A stretch of DNA of 64,000 bases from Alentia gelatinosa (GCA_950022655.1 OX465590.1:36655218-36719217); one strand, 5' to 3'. Shown: positions 42,130-53,486, counted from the stretch's first letter. Notes: generated from the sequence alone by a model not told the origin. Numbers and translations: made by a program.

Positions 42130-42282
42130 TGAGAGTGTAGAGAGGGGTAGGATAACATCAAAACCGGATTCGTTTTAACCTGGGCACCCGTGTGCGACTC
42201 CTCGAGTTTTGCCTCTTGAAATCACTAGGCAGTTGTGACATACGGGTGCCCAGATTAAAACTCATCCATTTTTATGATAATA
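42130..42282 (+). mobile_element. F1 copy with shortened tip, unit 1
   Basis: GGGGTAGGATAACATC, then arms TTTAACCTGGGCACCCGTG and ACGGGTGCCCAGATTAAAAC. The tip is reduced to TTGAAATCACTAGG, so the conserved CGGCTTCGCC part is lost. Confidence 0.7.
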
Positions 42283-42303
42283 GGCACTAGGCCCCCCATG
42301 TAC

Positions 42304-42311
<8 letters not shown>

Positions 42312-42384
<73 letters not shown>
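42312..42384. repeat. (TA)n microsatellite, unit 1
   Basis: About 36 TA dinucleotides; unit 2 has about one fewer. Tyr/Ile-repeat frames on both strands are artefacts. Confidence 0.95.
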
Positions 42385-42387
<3 letters not shown>

Positions 42388-42554
42388 TGGTGCTGTATTC
42401 CATCCATATATATATCTCGTACTGTTGTATATATATATATTTTTTTCTTTTCTTCTTATTTATTTCCACTGGTTCTGCTACAGTGAGCAGTTCTTGCACC
42501 AGAGGTGCACGTAACCATGATACATGATAAGCTTCACAGACGATCCTTACAGTA

Positions 42555-43315
42555 CTTCTATTTGTTATCTTGAAACACCCATGATAACCCTAGAGGTGTC
42601 GCCCGCGAGGAGAGCTGCAGGACACTTTTCAGGAGCTCTCCCGGCCCGAGGATTGAAAATAAAACGAAATTTGAGGAGATCTCCAAGATTGTCACCCACA
42701 ACTCTCCTTCCCCACGATACATTGAAATATCGAACCCAAACTCTCCTAATACAGAATTGGATGGTTAATGGCAAATTAAATATGCAACCAGTAGTGTCCC
42801 CAAGTGGCAGAGAATGGAACTATTTGATAGTGGTGTATATAGATCTCCAAGATTGTCACCCACAACTCTCCTTCCCCACGATACATTGGAATATCGAACC
42901 CAAACTCTCCTAGGACCTCTCCCCGGGCATTTCAAGCCTCCTCGGGCGAAAAATAAAACAGGGCCCTGAGTAACTGGAATAAATCCATTGCAAACTTTAT
43001 ATTCTGCCAGAGCAGACCAGACCACTGCCGCGTAGGTAGATAACTATCTGCTAATTGCTCCAACAATAACAAGTAGCAAATGGATATCCGGCATGAATGT
43101 AAGGTTGGTCGATGAGTCTATATTTATTTCTTTTCGTAATGTGAGAGTGTAGAGAGGGGTAGGATAACATCAAAACCGGATTCGTTTTAACCTGGGCACC
43201 CGTGTGCGACTCCTCGAGTTTTGCCTCTTGAAATCACTAGGCAGTTGTGACATACGGGTGCCCAGATTAAAACTCATCCATTTTTATGATAATAGGCACT
43301 AGGCCCCCCATGTAC

Positions 43316-43397
<82 letters not shown>

Positions 43398-43564
43398 TGG
43401 TGCTGTATTCCATCCATATATATATCTCGTACTGTTGTATATATATATATTTTTTTCTTTTCTTCTTATTTATTTCCACTGGTTCTGCTACAGTGAGCAG
43501 TTCTTGCACCAGAGGTGCACGTAACCATGATACATGATAAGCTTCACAGACGATCCTTACAGTA
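42555..43564. repeat. Tandem duplication unit 2 (1010 bp)
   Basis: It appears identical to unit 1 apart from the shorter TA run (43324-43394) and includes a second F1 copy (43142-43294). The outer flanks (TAGATAGC; TGAAAAAAAAG) are unique, so it is a two-copy tandem. Confidence 0.95.
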
Positions 43565-44484
43565 CTGAAAAAAAAGTGGTACATATTACCAGGTCAGCCA
43601 GAGAATCCCTATCAAATGTTTCCAGGGTGAAGATGCGATGATGATGATAGTAGATAGTTGATAACGTAAAGTGATCACAGTTTAGTTGTTGATGGACAGT
43701 TATGTTCATTTAATATAACACCAATTAAACAAAACCAGAACATCATATTATTATACACCGGTGCACGAATGTATCACTTTTACACGATAGGAGAAAAGAC
43801 TTCATCCGTCCACACTGTGGCGTAATATATATAATACTACCCTCTGTACCACGTGACCACTCATTCTTCTATTTAGTGAGTTTTAGAATGGCATTCTTAA
43901 TGATTTTTAGGTATATAATAATAAAAAGGCATAGTGAATCTGAATCTTCACTTTGAATTTACTCTTTATCAGGCAATTTCTGCGTTTCCTCATTCATTCA
44001 GTTCATTCCACAGTTGGATAGCCCTATATAAAGGTCTGTGTTGATATTTGCCTGTCTTAGCTTTTCTTAGTTTGAATGTCACATTAGAGTCACTGTAAGA
44101 TTTTCATATTTTGCAATCCTGTTTGTCCATATCCTTGATTAGTTTGTGCAGTACTGATAATGTATATTTTGAGGACAGTCGAGGAAATCAATGGTCAAGT
44201 TTTTATGCAGATCTTATGCCGTATTTTTCTTTTTTTTAAGCTTTCATTTCACCTCAGTTATGACAGCGAGATCATGTAGTCCGTTTCTCATACAATTGGC
44301 ATTATATTTAGGTTATATAGGAGTAGATAGAAACGCTTGGTTGGTCACTATTCATGATACTGAGGAAAATGCAATGATACCCTTTAGATCTTGACATCTA
44401 AATGCAATACATTATAAGAATTCAGGTCACCGAATTCGGCGTTCCTTTACTTTCTCAATGCTTCCTTGAACTCGCCCTTTTTAA
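43565..44484. other. Unassigned AT-rich DNA
   Basis: No gene or repeat recognised. A 67-aa frame at 44191 is probably random. Confidence 0.4.
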
Positions 44485-44640
44485 AAGTAGACTGTATAGC
44501 CCTCCCAAGGCGCTAGAAAATACTATGTAAGGAGGTCAGGGTGAAGGTCGGGGTTTGCTGTGAATGCAGTCATTGTCTACTCGGTCTACTCTATTCCTTA
44601 TATGGACTTAAGGTAATGGGACAACTCCATGCTGCTTACA
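44485..44640 (+). repeat. Dispersed repeat R4, copy 3
   Basis: ATAGCCCTCCCAAGGCGCTA, GGGGTTTGCTGTGAATGC and TAATGGGACAACTCCATG; the 5' part is missing. Confidence 0.65.
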
Positions 44641-45003
44641 TTGCTGGCGGCGACCTACAGTAGGTAGCGCTCACAAAAAGTCTCACATAAATCTTTCTCT
44701 TACATTTTTATTCAACATTTCATCGTCTAGCCAGTTTGAACATTACCGTCAGAAGTTGGAGTTTCCTTCTTGTCTCAAGTAAGTCTATTCTACAAAAGGT
44801 ATGCATATCAGAATCACAGTCCCATATGTTTTATTCTAGTTGTATCAAGACTATTATCATATACCTAGGCACAGACTCAATATAAATACGCGCTGCTCCT
44901 AGCAGTACATCATGCATAGATCGCATTGTACGCCGTGTACCTTTTTATCATATAGCAGTGCAACTACACCTTACAATTACTAACCTTTGCTAAGCAAATA
45001 ATA
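44641..45003. other. Unassigned DNA
   Basis: Nothing recognised. Confidence 0.4.
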
Positions 45004-45342
45004 TAGAGAAACAGGCTTACTGTCTCCGTACGGATTAAATACGCGGTAAAATCGGCGATCAGGTGAACCGATGCGGAAGGCAGAGGTTCATCTGATCGAC
45101 GATTTACCAAGTATTTTATCCGTACGGAGACAGTCAGCCTGTTTCTCTATTATTATATACCTCAAAATATCCAATTTTTAACCTTGCTTCTGGGTGAGTT
45201 TTTGGATTTCGCCCCCGTACATGCCCCGTACGCCACATACATACTCCGTACGTCACCTAGGTGTCGTACGGATATAAATACGACATGGGTAGGAGCGGGC
45301 CGTATGTTTGGAATATACTACCACAGGTATATAATAATATGT
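45004..45342. mobile_element. Foldback family F4, copy 1
   Basis: Hairpin arms of about 60 bp, GAGAAACAGGCTTACTGTCT...GGTGAACC and GGTTCATCTGATCG...GTTTCTC, have the tip GATGCGGAAGGCAGA. Then TATTATATACCTCAAAATAT and a mirrored AGGTATATAATAATA ~170 bp later. A second copy is at 54337-54664. Confidence 0.7.
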
Positions 45343-45418
45343 GAAACCATAGTTATGGTGACAATACGGGGTAGATTTATGAGTTGTTTCGGAGAAATTC
45401 GTTCTGAACGAGCCGGCA
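45343..45418 (-). repeat. Dispersed repeat R8, copy 1
   Basis: TGTGAAACCATAGTTATGGT, GACAATACGGGG, TTTATGAGTTGT and CGTTCTGAACGAG; inverse copies at 51168 and 57793. Confidence 0.6.
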
Positions 45419-45526
45419 CAGTAAGTACCACTTGACTTATTGACATTGAGAGCAAAAAATGGACAAACAAAATGGCAGACGTTTCCATGATTCAAAGTGA
45501 CAACAATTGTTGTCTCCCAAAAATTC

Positions 45527-45659
45527 GGTCAGGACCTCGCGTGGTTCCTCCAGTTCGCCGAGGGATGGAACGGTCACGCATTCATTCCCCGGGGCCCGCC
45601 GACCAAGTGCCTCATCGTCGATGCCTGCCTCACAGGTATTGGGGGCACCGACGGCAGGT
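45527..45659 (+). pseudogene. RNase H fragment of a different Ngaro family
   Basis: The + frame reads GQDLAWFLQFAEGWNGHAFI and continues through TKCLIVDACLTGIGGTDG, aligning to 13910-14040 of copy 1 (DLDWFLRFADGWNGHALI) with many substitutions at both protein and DNA level. The first RNase H Asp (IVDA) is present. Only ~44 residues remain and no element ends were seen. It lies ~120 bp before copy 2 but is a distinct, more diverged lineage. Confidence 0.75.
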
Positions 45660-45780
45660 TATTTTTTAAATTTTAATTTCTTTATTGTCAACATCTAGCT
45701 GATAGCCAGTTCTTCCTGTTGTACAGCGAAACACATGAGATCCTATATACATCGAGATCAGTTGGTGAAAAGGAATAATG

Positions 45781-45978
45781 GGTTACTCATGGGCTTTGCT
45801 CAGGGGTAGTCATTGCCACCTCTGGTGTCCCCCTCTACCGCGCCTCACAGGCGCCCCTCCTGCCCCCTCGCGGCTTTCACATGTACCACGCAGTCACGTG
45901 GTCGACCCCGGTCCGGACCCCGGTCTCACTTCTACTCTACCCGCCATACAATACACACATACTCCCACCTTTTTCGTC
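45781..45978 (+). repeat. Ngaro-2 split repeat A1
   Basis: 198 bp starting GGTTACTCATGGGCTTTG; copy A2 is at 50495-50692. Confidence 0.88.
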
Positions 45979-46075
45979 ATTCTTGGCACGTGCGCGCAGC
46001 TTTTGTACTCCACGAGTCACAAGGCCCGCACCCCATCACACCACACAAGAACGGTACAGGGATAACGAGTAGAAG

Positions 46076-47169
46076 ATGCCTAAAACGAGAGCCTCCCCCG
46101 AAGCCGGACCGTCTAACGCCCCCGAGGCTGAAGACGGGTCCGAAACCACGGTTAAAGAATCCACCACGCAGGGAAGCGCCGAACACGTGGCCTCGGTCTC
46201 GGAGCACGGTTCGTCTGTTAAGACGTCTCGCATCGTGGCACTGGAGGAGAATGTAAAGTCCATCCTCACGGCTATTACAAAGATGTCACGTGAACGGTCG
46301 CCATCACGACGGTCAGCTTCACGGGCGTCGAGACCACCAACGGAACCATCTGCGGCGGAAGACAGGACAAGGGACTGGGCGCACGACCAGGCCTCACGGC
46401 TTCCACCCCCACGGCAACTCCGCGACCGATACGTCTCTGAGGACTACATCCAGCACGAGATTGAACGGGAGACCCTACGGCACGACAGGACGGCCGGTAA
46501 GCTTTCAACAGATTTGCATACAAACCGTCTTATACCGAAACCATACATGTATATCGACCGTGAGGGTGTGTATACCATAAGCCAGAAGCTCGAGGTCCGG
46601 AGCACGCTCGGTCCACTAGAGTACATCGGAGCATTCCTGAACATGATGGAGGACCACCGGGCCGTGCGTGAGGAGGACCGCCGCGACCTGTATCGCCACC
46701 TTACACAGGTCACAACCGATGCCCAGACACGGCTGTGGGCCGGGTACGGAGGTGGTCCAACCATATCTTTGATCAAGTCGAAGCCGGACGCCTGTATTGG
46801 TCTGACCACGTCAGAATACAGGACGAGCGCGTCTGGCTCGCCATGACGGCCACGACAACGACCACGGTCGGCCAAGATGCCTCGAAGTCCGGGGCACGGG
46901 AGTTGCCTTGCCGGGCATTTAACTCAGAGAAGGGGTGCCGCCAACGCAACGGCCACCAGGACGGGGCGATAAAGTGGGTACACGTGTGCTCTTTTTGCGA
47001 CTCCGTAGGCAGGATGTGCACGCACTCTATCCACGCGTGTAACAGGAAGCTGTCCTATGGAGTCGGTTATGAGAGTGCTGTGCCCACACCGACAGCGGCC
47101 CCACACCGACCCCCACCGGCCGGACACGCACTGCGGCCCACACAAGTGCTCCCACAACAGTCCAGTTAA
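46076..47169 (+). pseudogene. Ngaro-2 gag, frameshifted
   Basis: The ATG context matches copy 1. The frame is lost at about 46741, where GGGCCGGGTACGG has one G fewer than copy 1 (GGGCCGGGGTACGG), and resumes in another frame with the Cys/His cluster. It ends at TAA 47167-47169: a C-to-A change relative to copy 1 makes a stop that overlaps the slippery site. Confidence 0.8.
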
Positions 47170-47207
47170 AAAAACGCACCCGCCGCGCCCCTGGCGTAGG
47201 CGCGGTG
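47169..47207 (+). promoter_or_regulatory. Frameshift signal of Ngaro-2 (conserved, disabled in cis)
   Basis: A AAA AAC (47169-47175), spacer GCACC, stem CGCCGCGCC (47181-47189) with GGCGCGGTG (47199-47207). One stem pair has become G-U and the loop changed at two positions. The new TAA directly upstream would stop gag translation before the shift. Confidence 0.75.
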
Positions 47208-49190
47208 CGAGAGACCACCCCTGCACTCGGTACGCATGCACTCCCGGGCAGGGGGACGACCGACCTCAGCGAGTGCCACATGTATGACGTAACACCCCCC
47301 GGGCACGTGACAACAACACCGCGTGTCAAACACGTGGGGCGTGCAGGCAGTGACAGCGACCCCGGGGAATACACTCCCACCGCTGACAGCGCAAAGAGCG
47401 TGGACGAGCAATTGCCTCGGCAATTGCCCCGGGGAGGAAAGGATATTGTGAACACACCCGACTTCGCCACACTTAGGGAGGTGTGTGAGACCGGGGTCCC
47501 GGTCCCCGGGCTACCGACCGACCCGGCCGCCTTCGCCGGACACAGGCGGGCCCTCTGGCCCCAGTTCGCCGGGCCCGGGCCGCCGGGACACGCCTACATC
47601 TACGGTGAGGTAAGGGACACCGGACTGCCTAACGCTTTAGGTGCACGCATTGAGCTTCCCACGGACCTCAACATTCCGGCTTGGGTCCGGTACCTCTCCG
47701 GAATGCCCGGAAAACAGGAACTGCTCGACTTCGTCCGGTTCGGGTTCCCCCTCGGGTACCTCGGGCCAGTGAGCGACACCCAGGAGGCACTCAACCACCC
47801 CAGTGCCACGGGGTTCCCGGAACAAGTCGACAACTTCATAAGCAAGGAACGCACACACAGCAACCTCATAGGTCCCTTCAACGAGGCCCCGTTCTCTCCA
47901 TGGTGTCACGTGTCGCCGTTGATGACACGCGAGAAGCGGGGGGGATTGAGCGTCGTGTCATTACAGACATGACGTATCCGAAGGAGAGCAGTTTCAATGC
48001 TTACATAATAAAGAACTCTGTCTTCGGTCAGGAGCGGGAACACGGCCTGCCGACTGTTGACGGCTTCATCAGCCGCCTGGTGGCCTCGGGGCCAGGGAGT
48101 TATATGAGCACCATAGACATTGCTAGAGCGTACAAGAACTTTCGGTGCGATCCTCTGGATTGGCCGTTGCTCTGTTTCGCGTGGAGGGACGGGTACTACT
48201 GTGACACGGCCATGCCGTTTGGTGCCCGTGCCTCCTCGTATCATATGCAGTGCGTGGCGGATACCATTGTCCAGATGCTGGGACAAAAGGGTGTAAACGC
48301 TGCCATGTATCTGGACGATTTGTTATCCTCTCTCCCAACCGAGGAAAGGCAGCATCAGACTTTGCCATAGCACGGAAGCTGTTCCGGGAGTTGGGCCTCC
48401 CCGAGGCCACAGACAAGGCACAGCCCCCCGCGCAGGTGGTCACGTGGCTCGGTATCGTCATAAATGCCCCCGAGATGTCCATCACCATTCCCGAGGGCAA
48501 ACTGCAGGATGTACGGGAACACGTCAGAACGGTCGCCCGGAAGCGGTCTCTAACCAAACGCCAGCTGCAGTCGGTCCTCGGCAAGATACTTCACGTCTCG
48601 AAATGCATACGGCCGGCACGGCCGTTCGTCAGCAAGTTGCTGGAGGCGCTGAGGGGCATGTCCGGCTACTATCTGGACTGGTTCCTACGGTTCGCCGACG
48701 GCTGGAATGGCCACGCCCTCATCCCTCGAGGCCCCCCCACGAAGTGTATCATCGTGGATGCGTGCCTCTCAGGAATCGGCGGGACGTACGGCACGTATTT
48801 CTACGCGGGACGGGTGTGCCCTACCGTCGACCCCGTGTCCTGCATCTCGGAACTCGAGGCCCTTAACACGGTGTATGCTATGAACATGTTCCTCACGAAT
48901 CGCGACCGTGGTACACGTGTGGAGGTGTTCTGTGACAACCTGGGGACCGTCCAGGCACTCACCAGTGGGAGGGCACGTAATTCGGTCCTGGCCGAATGTG
49001 CCCGCCAGGCCTGGATGGTCCAAGCGAAATTGCAGGTCGAACTCATCTACACCCACGTGCCTGGAGTTCTAAATACCGTGGCCGATGCACTGAGCAGGGC
49101 GCATCTGACCTCGAGGGACTACAATACTGCTGCTATGTTCATCACATACCATTCTCTTACAGAGGTCATACCATGTACACATGCCTCGTT
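47205..49190 (+). pseudogene. Ngaro-2 RT-RNase H, frameshifted
   Basis: The frame runs to a stop at 47970-47972 because of a 7-G tract (47938-47944) one base out of frame. The next frame carries ERRVITDM, STIDIARAY and YLDD; one base lost just after YLDD (about 48322) shifts frame again. The third frame (48250 on) holds RT thumb and RNase H with IIVDA, SELEA, FCDN and VADALSR intact. A 30-bp deletion near 48673 removes 10 residues. Not functional as it stands. Confidence 0.8.
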
Positions 49191-50184
49191 TATACCAGTC
49201 TTGCGTCTTCCATGCAGATCCGGCTCTACTCTCACTCCAGACGAGGGCATCTGCGCGGCAATCAGAGGCACCTGCCCGCGGAACGGTCGCCAACCAGAGG
49301 AGCGCCGTCGCCACGTACCTCGCGTTTTGCCGACGGATGCGGGCCGATCCACAGAGACCTACAGTCAGCTTCACCACGGCGTACCTCGAATACGTCGCGG
49401 AACACGCCCCGTCGCCGGCAACGGTCGCCAACCAGCTCTCCCATGTGCGGTCGCACCTGCGACTGACGGGGGGCAACGTCGCGCCAACCGAGGATTTCCG
49501 TGTGAAGCGGGCACTGGAGGCTATGAGACGCAACAAAGACTACCAGCCCAACGTCAAGCCTCCGGTGCCGATGGCGGTCCTCCAGGCCGCACTCGGGGCC
49601 CTAACGGACTCGCCCATGCACATCGTTCTGCGGGCAGCCGTCCTGATCATATACTATGCGGCACTGCGACAGAGCGAGGTCGCACCCCGACGGCGGCCGC
49701 ACACGATCCAGCGCGACACCTGTCACGCCGAGATGTGGTGGTCACGCCCACCAGCGTGACAGTACGCGTCAAGGCGGCAAAGAACCTCCAACTGGCGGGG
49801 GAGGAGAAAACGGCAACACTACAGGCGTCGCCGACCCCCGCTACCTGCCCGCTGGTGGCCATACGACGGATGCTGGCGGCCGCCCCCACGGCCACCCCCG
49901 AGGACCCGTTCCTCATGCTCGAGGACCGAACCACGGTGACAACGCGTATGCTTACCAAGGCATGGAAGCAGCTCCTCGTGGCCGCACGGCAGGATTCGAA
50001 CTATACGCTACACAGCCTTCGCAAGGCAGCGGCAACACAGGCATTCCAGGCCGGGATGCCTGAAATATCCATACAACAGTACGGAGGGTGGAAGTCAAAT
50101 GCCCACCGCTCTTATATCAAGGATGACAACGAGAAAGCGGTGAACCTCGCCCTCCTCAATTCCCTAAACCAAAAGGACTCATAA
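49181..50184 (+). pseudogene. Ngaro-2 tyrosine recombinase, frameshifted
   Basis: The N-terminal part is in frame to about 49690. There GCACCCCGACG lacks one C relative to copy 1 (GCGCCCCCGACG), separating ALRQSE from the rest. The downstream frame retains HSLRK, GGW and HRSYI and ends at 50184. All catalytic residues survive but in two frames. Confidence 0.8.
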
Positions 50185-50228
50185 ATTCGTCCCCCCCCAT
50201 CCCTCTCCTTTTCTTTACTTGGCTTCTT

Positions 50229-50494
50229 GGCCTTTTTATTATCATACAATTATCATTGTATTACCTATAATACAATTCAACATTGTATTCTTATCTTATA
50301 ACCTCATCATAATTGACTTTTATTCCAATATCAATTATTCCATGTATTCTTACTTACCTCATATTATTATTCATTTAACATGTCGTCCAGTAAGGTCGAC
50401 ATAAAATTTTATCTACTACTTTACTACATAAAATTCAATAAAATTTTATTTTCCCAGCTACTGCTTTCTACTTTCATCCAGGGGTAGGGTAATG
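50229..50494 (+). repeat. Ngaro-2 split repeat B1
   Basis: 266 bp, GGCCTTTTTATTATC... to AGGGGTAGGGTAATG; differs from B2 at about three sites. Confidence 0.88.
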
Positions 50495-50692
50495 GGTTAC
50501 TCATGGGCTTTGCTCAGGGGTAGTCATTGCCACCTCTGGTGTCCCCCTCTACCGCGCCTCACAGGCGCCCCTCCTGCCCCCTCGCGGCTTTCACACGTAC
50601 CACGCAGTCACGTGTTCGACCCCGGCCCGGACCCCGGTCTCACTTCTACTCTACCCGCCATACAGTACACACGTACTCCCACCTTTTTCGTC
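50495..50692 (+). repeat. Ngaro-2 split repeat A2
   Basis: Abuts B1 directly; same start GGTTACTCATGGGC as A1. Confidence 0.88.
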
Positions 50693-50734
50693 CCACCCAC
50701 CCACACCTTCTCTCTTTCTCACCTACTCACGTAG

Positions 50735-51000
50735 GGCCTTATTATTATCATACAATTATCATTGTATTACCTATAATACAATTCAACATTGTATTCTCAT
50801 CTTATAACCTCATCATAATTGACTTTTATTCCAATGTCAATTATTCCATGTATTCTTACTTACCTCATATTATTATTCATTTAACATGTCGTCCAGTAAG
50901 GTCGACATAAAATTTTATCTACTACTTTACTACATAAAATTCAATAAAATTTTATTTTCCCAGCTACTGCTTTCTACTTTCATCCAGGGGTAGGGTAATG
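50735..51000 (+). repeat. Ngaro-2 split repeat B2 (3' end)
   Basis: Ends AGGGGTAGGGTAATG at 51000, where similarity to B1 stops. Confidence 0.88.
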
Positions 51001-51167
51001 AGATGGTGTGATGATATGATATATTAATACCATTATGTTACACTTATACTTCCTCATAATTTTGATATTTTACCATTGTGTTAGCCCCATGTATTCAATA
51101 TGTTACTATGGCCCATATGTGTCCAAGTACTACACTGTCTGCATCCTACTCCGGACAAGTCTGTAAG

Positions 51168-51243
51168 CAGCTCGTTCTGAACGAATTTATGGGACACAAC
51201 TCATAAATCTAGTCTGTATTGTCACCATAACTATTATATGGCT
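51168..51243 (+). repeat. Dispersed repeat R8, copy 2
   Basis: CAGCTCGTTCTGAACGAATT, CAACTCATAAATCTAG, TCTGTATTGTCACCATAACT. Confidence 0.6.
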
Positions 51244-51289
51244 TCCCATCTAGATCCTCGCTTATGTAACTAAAGGTATATCCTGCAAT

Positions 51290-51720
51290 TTACGCAGGAA
51301 CAACCTGGTGGTTTCTGAATAATGGCAATGATAAAATTTGATTTTGTGCAGTTAATCCAATTTTGATGAGTAAAATAGCTCAATTTACATTTTCTCAATT
51401 TACATAAGAAATGTACTGAAAAATATTGTTTTCTTCAATTCACTCAAAAACAAGACTGTGACCTATGTTTTTCAAAACTTAAATGTGTAGTACTATACAT
51501 CTACTATATTCTGTGAAAGTTTGGGGAAGATGACATGTGTTTTACTATATAAAAAGCAACTTCTTAGAATTTCTATATATGCTTTTGTAAAATTATCGTA
51601 AGATTGATCTCTAGATTTTTAAGCTAGATATGTATTATATAAGACTTAGAGATCATCATATTCTAATTTTAGGAAAATGACATGGGTTTTAATTTTCAAC
51701 TCTAATTGTACGATATGGCT
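51290..51720 (-). repeat. Dispersed repeat R6, copy 3
   Basis: The inverse of 7100-7430 and 22555-22850: ACATAAGAAATGTACTGAAA, AAAAAGCAACTTCTTAGAAT, TAAGATTGATCTCTAGATTT. Confidence 0.55.
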
Positions 51721-51902
51721 TTAAAGCACCAACCATGTACGTTCTTCAAGTTCTTGGTTTCCACACATCAGTCTGAGATTCAAGAGATATGCTTTCTTCT
51801 GGTTCAATGCTTACCAATAAGTTTTCATCTTAGACACATTCACCATCATACAATTGGTTAGACACCAGTATACAACTTTATCCAGGGATGTTTGACAAAA
51901 TC

Positions 51903-52215
51903 GTCTGTAACCTTTATCTCACCCCTGGAATAAATGCCCATAAGCCTAACATTGGGAACTCGTTCTCCATGCCCCTACGAGTATTGCGGTCCGTTCTTCA
52001 TGGTCTATATCCTGTGTGTCGTCAATTATTTTAGTGTGTACAAGGGTGAGATAAATACAGAAAGCAACTCGTTTTGATCAAAGAAGTCATTCTCCTACTC
52101 GTTTGAATGCTATGTGATATTCACTCGGCTGTGGCCTCGTTCATATCACTCCGCATCAAACTCGTGGAGAACGACGACTTTGACCAAAACTTGTTGTTTT
52201 CTTCTTTAGTAGGTA
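51903..52215 (+). mobile_element. Foldback MITE family F2, full copy
   Basis: TTTATCTCACCCCTGGAATA, CCCATAAGCCTAACATTGGG (shared module), CTCGTTCTCCATGCCCC, GGGTGAGATAAATACAG, then arms ACTCGTTTTGATCAAAG...CTCGTTTGAATGC with their partners around the tip ATTCACTCGGCTGTGGCCTC. Confidence 0.75.
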
Positions 52216-52439
52216 ATACCACTTGTCCAGGACTGTGCACATATTGTTATGAAGATTAAGAGGAGAAAATGCCCCAAGACCAAGACTTTCTCTGATTCAG
52301 AGATGTTACTGTTTACTGCAACACATCGTCTATCACTAAGATAGTTTTTCATCCAGTTTACAAGCCTTGGTGTCAAATGAACGACCTTTTCAAGTTTAGA
52401 TATCAAGAGGGGATGAGGAACAATGAGTCAACGGCTTTT

Positions 52440-52590
52440 TTAAACAGATGCAAGCTTGGGCTGAGTCCCCACTCGCCATCTCATTTGGAGTACTTCATAA
52501 TATTCACTAGGCTATCACCTTGTTCATATTACCGCACACTCCAAATTTGATGGTGAACAGGGACACAGACCAAACACTCATCAATTTTTG
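52440..52590 (+). mobile_element. Foldback family F5, copy 2
   Basis: AGCTTGGGCTGAGTCCCCAC, arms CTCATTTGGAGTACTTC / ACACTCCAAATTTGATGG, tip ATTCACTAGGCTATCACC, end GGACACAGACCAAACACTC. Confidence 0.65.
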
Positions 52591-53486
52591 TTGTCCTTGT
52601 GTTGATGACTCGGGGCCGTCACTGGCAAGGTGCAGACATGGCACGACTATTAGTCTAGTCAATCTATGACATTTTTGGGCCTAACCCACCACAAATTGCA
52701 ATCCAATTTTTTTCTTCACAATACATCTCAGGAAGGTCCCTAGAACACCATATCAAAAATCCGCCAAAATCCCCCTTGGGGAAATATGTCTAAATCCAAC
52801 ATGCTCATTAGAAGGTCATCAATTTCAGAGGGTTTTTAAATTGAGACATATTTTGTCATTTCTTCAAGAGTATTAAGTCGATATCTTAGATATTTGGAAA
52901 ATATATTGAGATACCATAGTCATCAGCTTTTGTCATCATTTTAATATTTATCAAGGTCAAGGTCACCAAATGGAATGTTTCCACCCAGAATTTCACCCAA
53001 TTTCCTATCAGGACTTACAATAGTTTCTATAACTTGTTTTAATATGTCTGTATTTCAACTTAAATGATATATTTAGATACCTGACACCATACCCTAGTAG
53101 AGCCCAAAAGATAGAATTCCCATCACGCACCATTAAGCTACAGCAAGGTCAAAGGTCAACATATATGTTCATACAAAAGACCAACAGCAGCCACTGAAAT
53201 TGAGACATATGTGCCCATTTGCTAAAAGCATACACTGACATCAGCACCCATCCTTGAAAATGTTGTTGAATGTTTGAGTACACTAGACAATAGTGTCATA
53301 TTTAAGGATGGGTGTCTGTGGCCTAGCTACCCCCTTATGTAAGGGTGCTGGTGGCACATTATACTGCTAGGGGATGGGCACATATTCATCAAAACCCATA
53401 TATATATGCCAACATGTACCCAGCTCCCCTCAAGCCCATGCTTTCATCAGATCTGCATGCTGCCCTTCCTGGCCCGAGTCCGTCTA
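52591..53486. other. Unassigned DNA
   Basis: AAGGTCAAGGTCACC and AAGGTCAAAGGTCAAC words resemble nuclear-receptor half sites but occur singly. The two 3285-area segments around ATGGGTGTCTG echo 53240. No gene. Confidence 0.3.

Larger units (their letters stand above)
41543..42554. repeat. Tandem duplication unit 1 (1012 bp)
   Basis: From TTCTATTTGTTATCTTG to TTACAGTA. It contains the right half of the Harbinger-like element, an F1 copy and a (TA)n tract. Every landmark recurs 1012 bp later until the TA tract. Confidence 0.95.
45781..51000 (+). mobile_element. Ngaro-type retrotransposon, copy 2 (decayed)
   Basis: 5220 bp with the same A1...B1-A2-B2 plan as copy 1 and closely similar sequence. 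A1/A2 differ at about five positions and B1/B2 at about three, so it is older than copy 1. Single-base frameshifts occur in gag, twice in RT, and in the recombinase; a 30-bp in-frame deletion precedes the RNase H. It keeps the RT fingers segment that copy 1 lacks. Confidence 0.9.

Noticed and set aside
41553..43025. Conserved duplicated protein genes (69-129 aa pairs)
   Set aside because: They are identical only because the DNA is a recent tandem duplication; the frames read through TIR element sequence.
42274..43537. Tyr/Ile-repeat proteins
   Set aside because: Translations of a (TA)n microsatellite on both strands.
52940..53170. Nuclear-receptor response element cluster
   Set aside because: Two AAGGTCA-type words 180 bp apart are not more than chance in this sequence.
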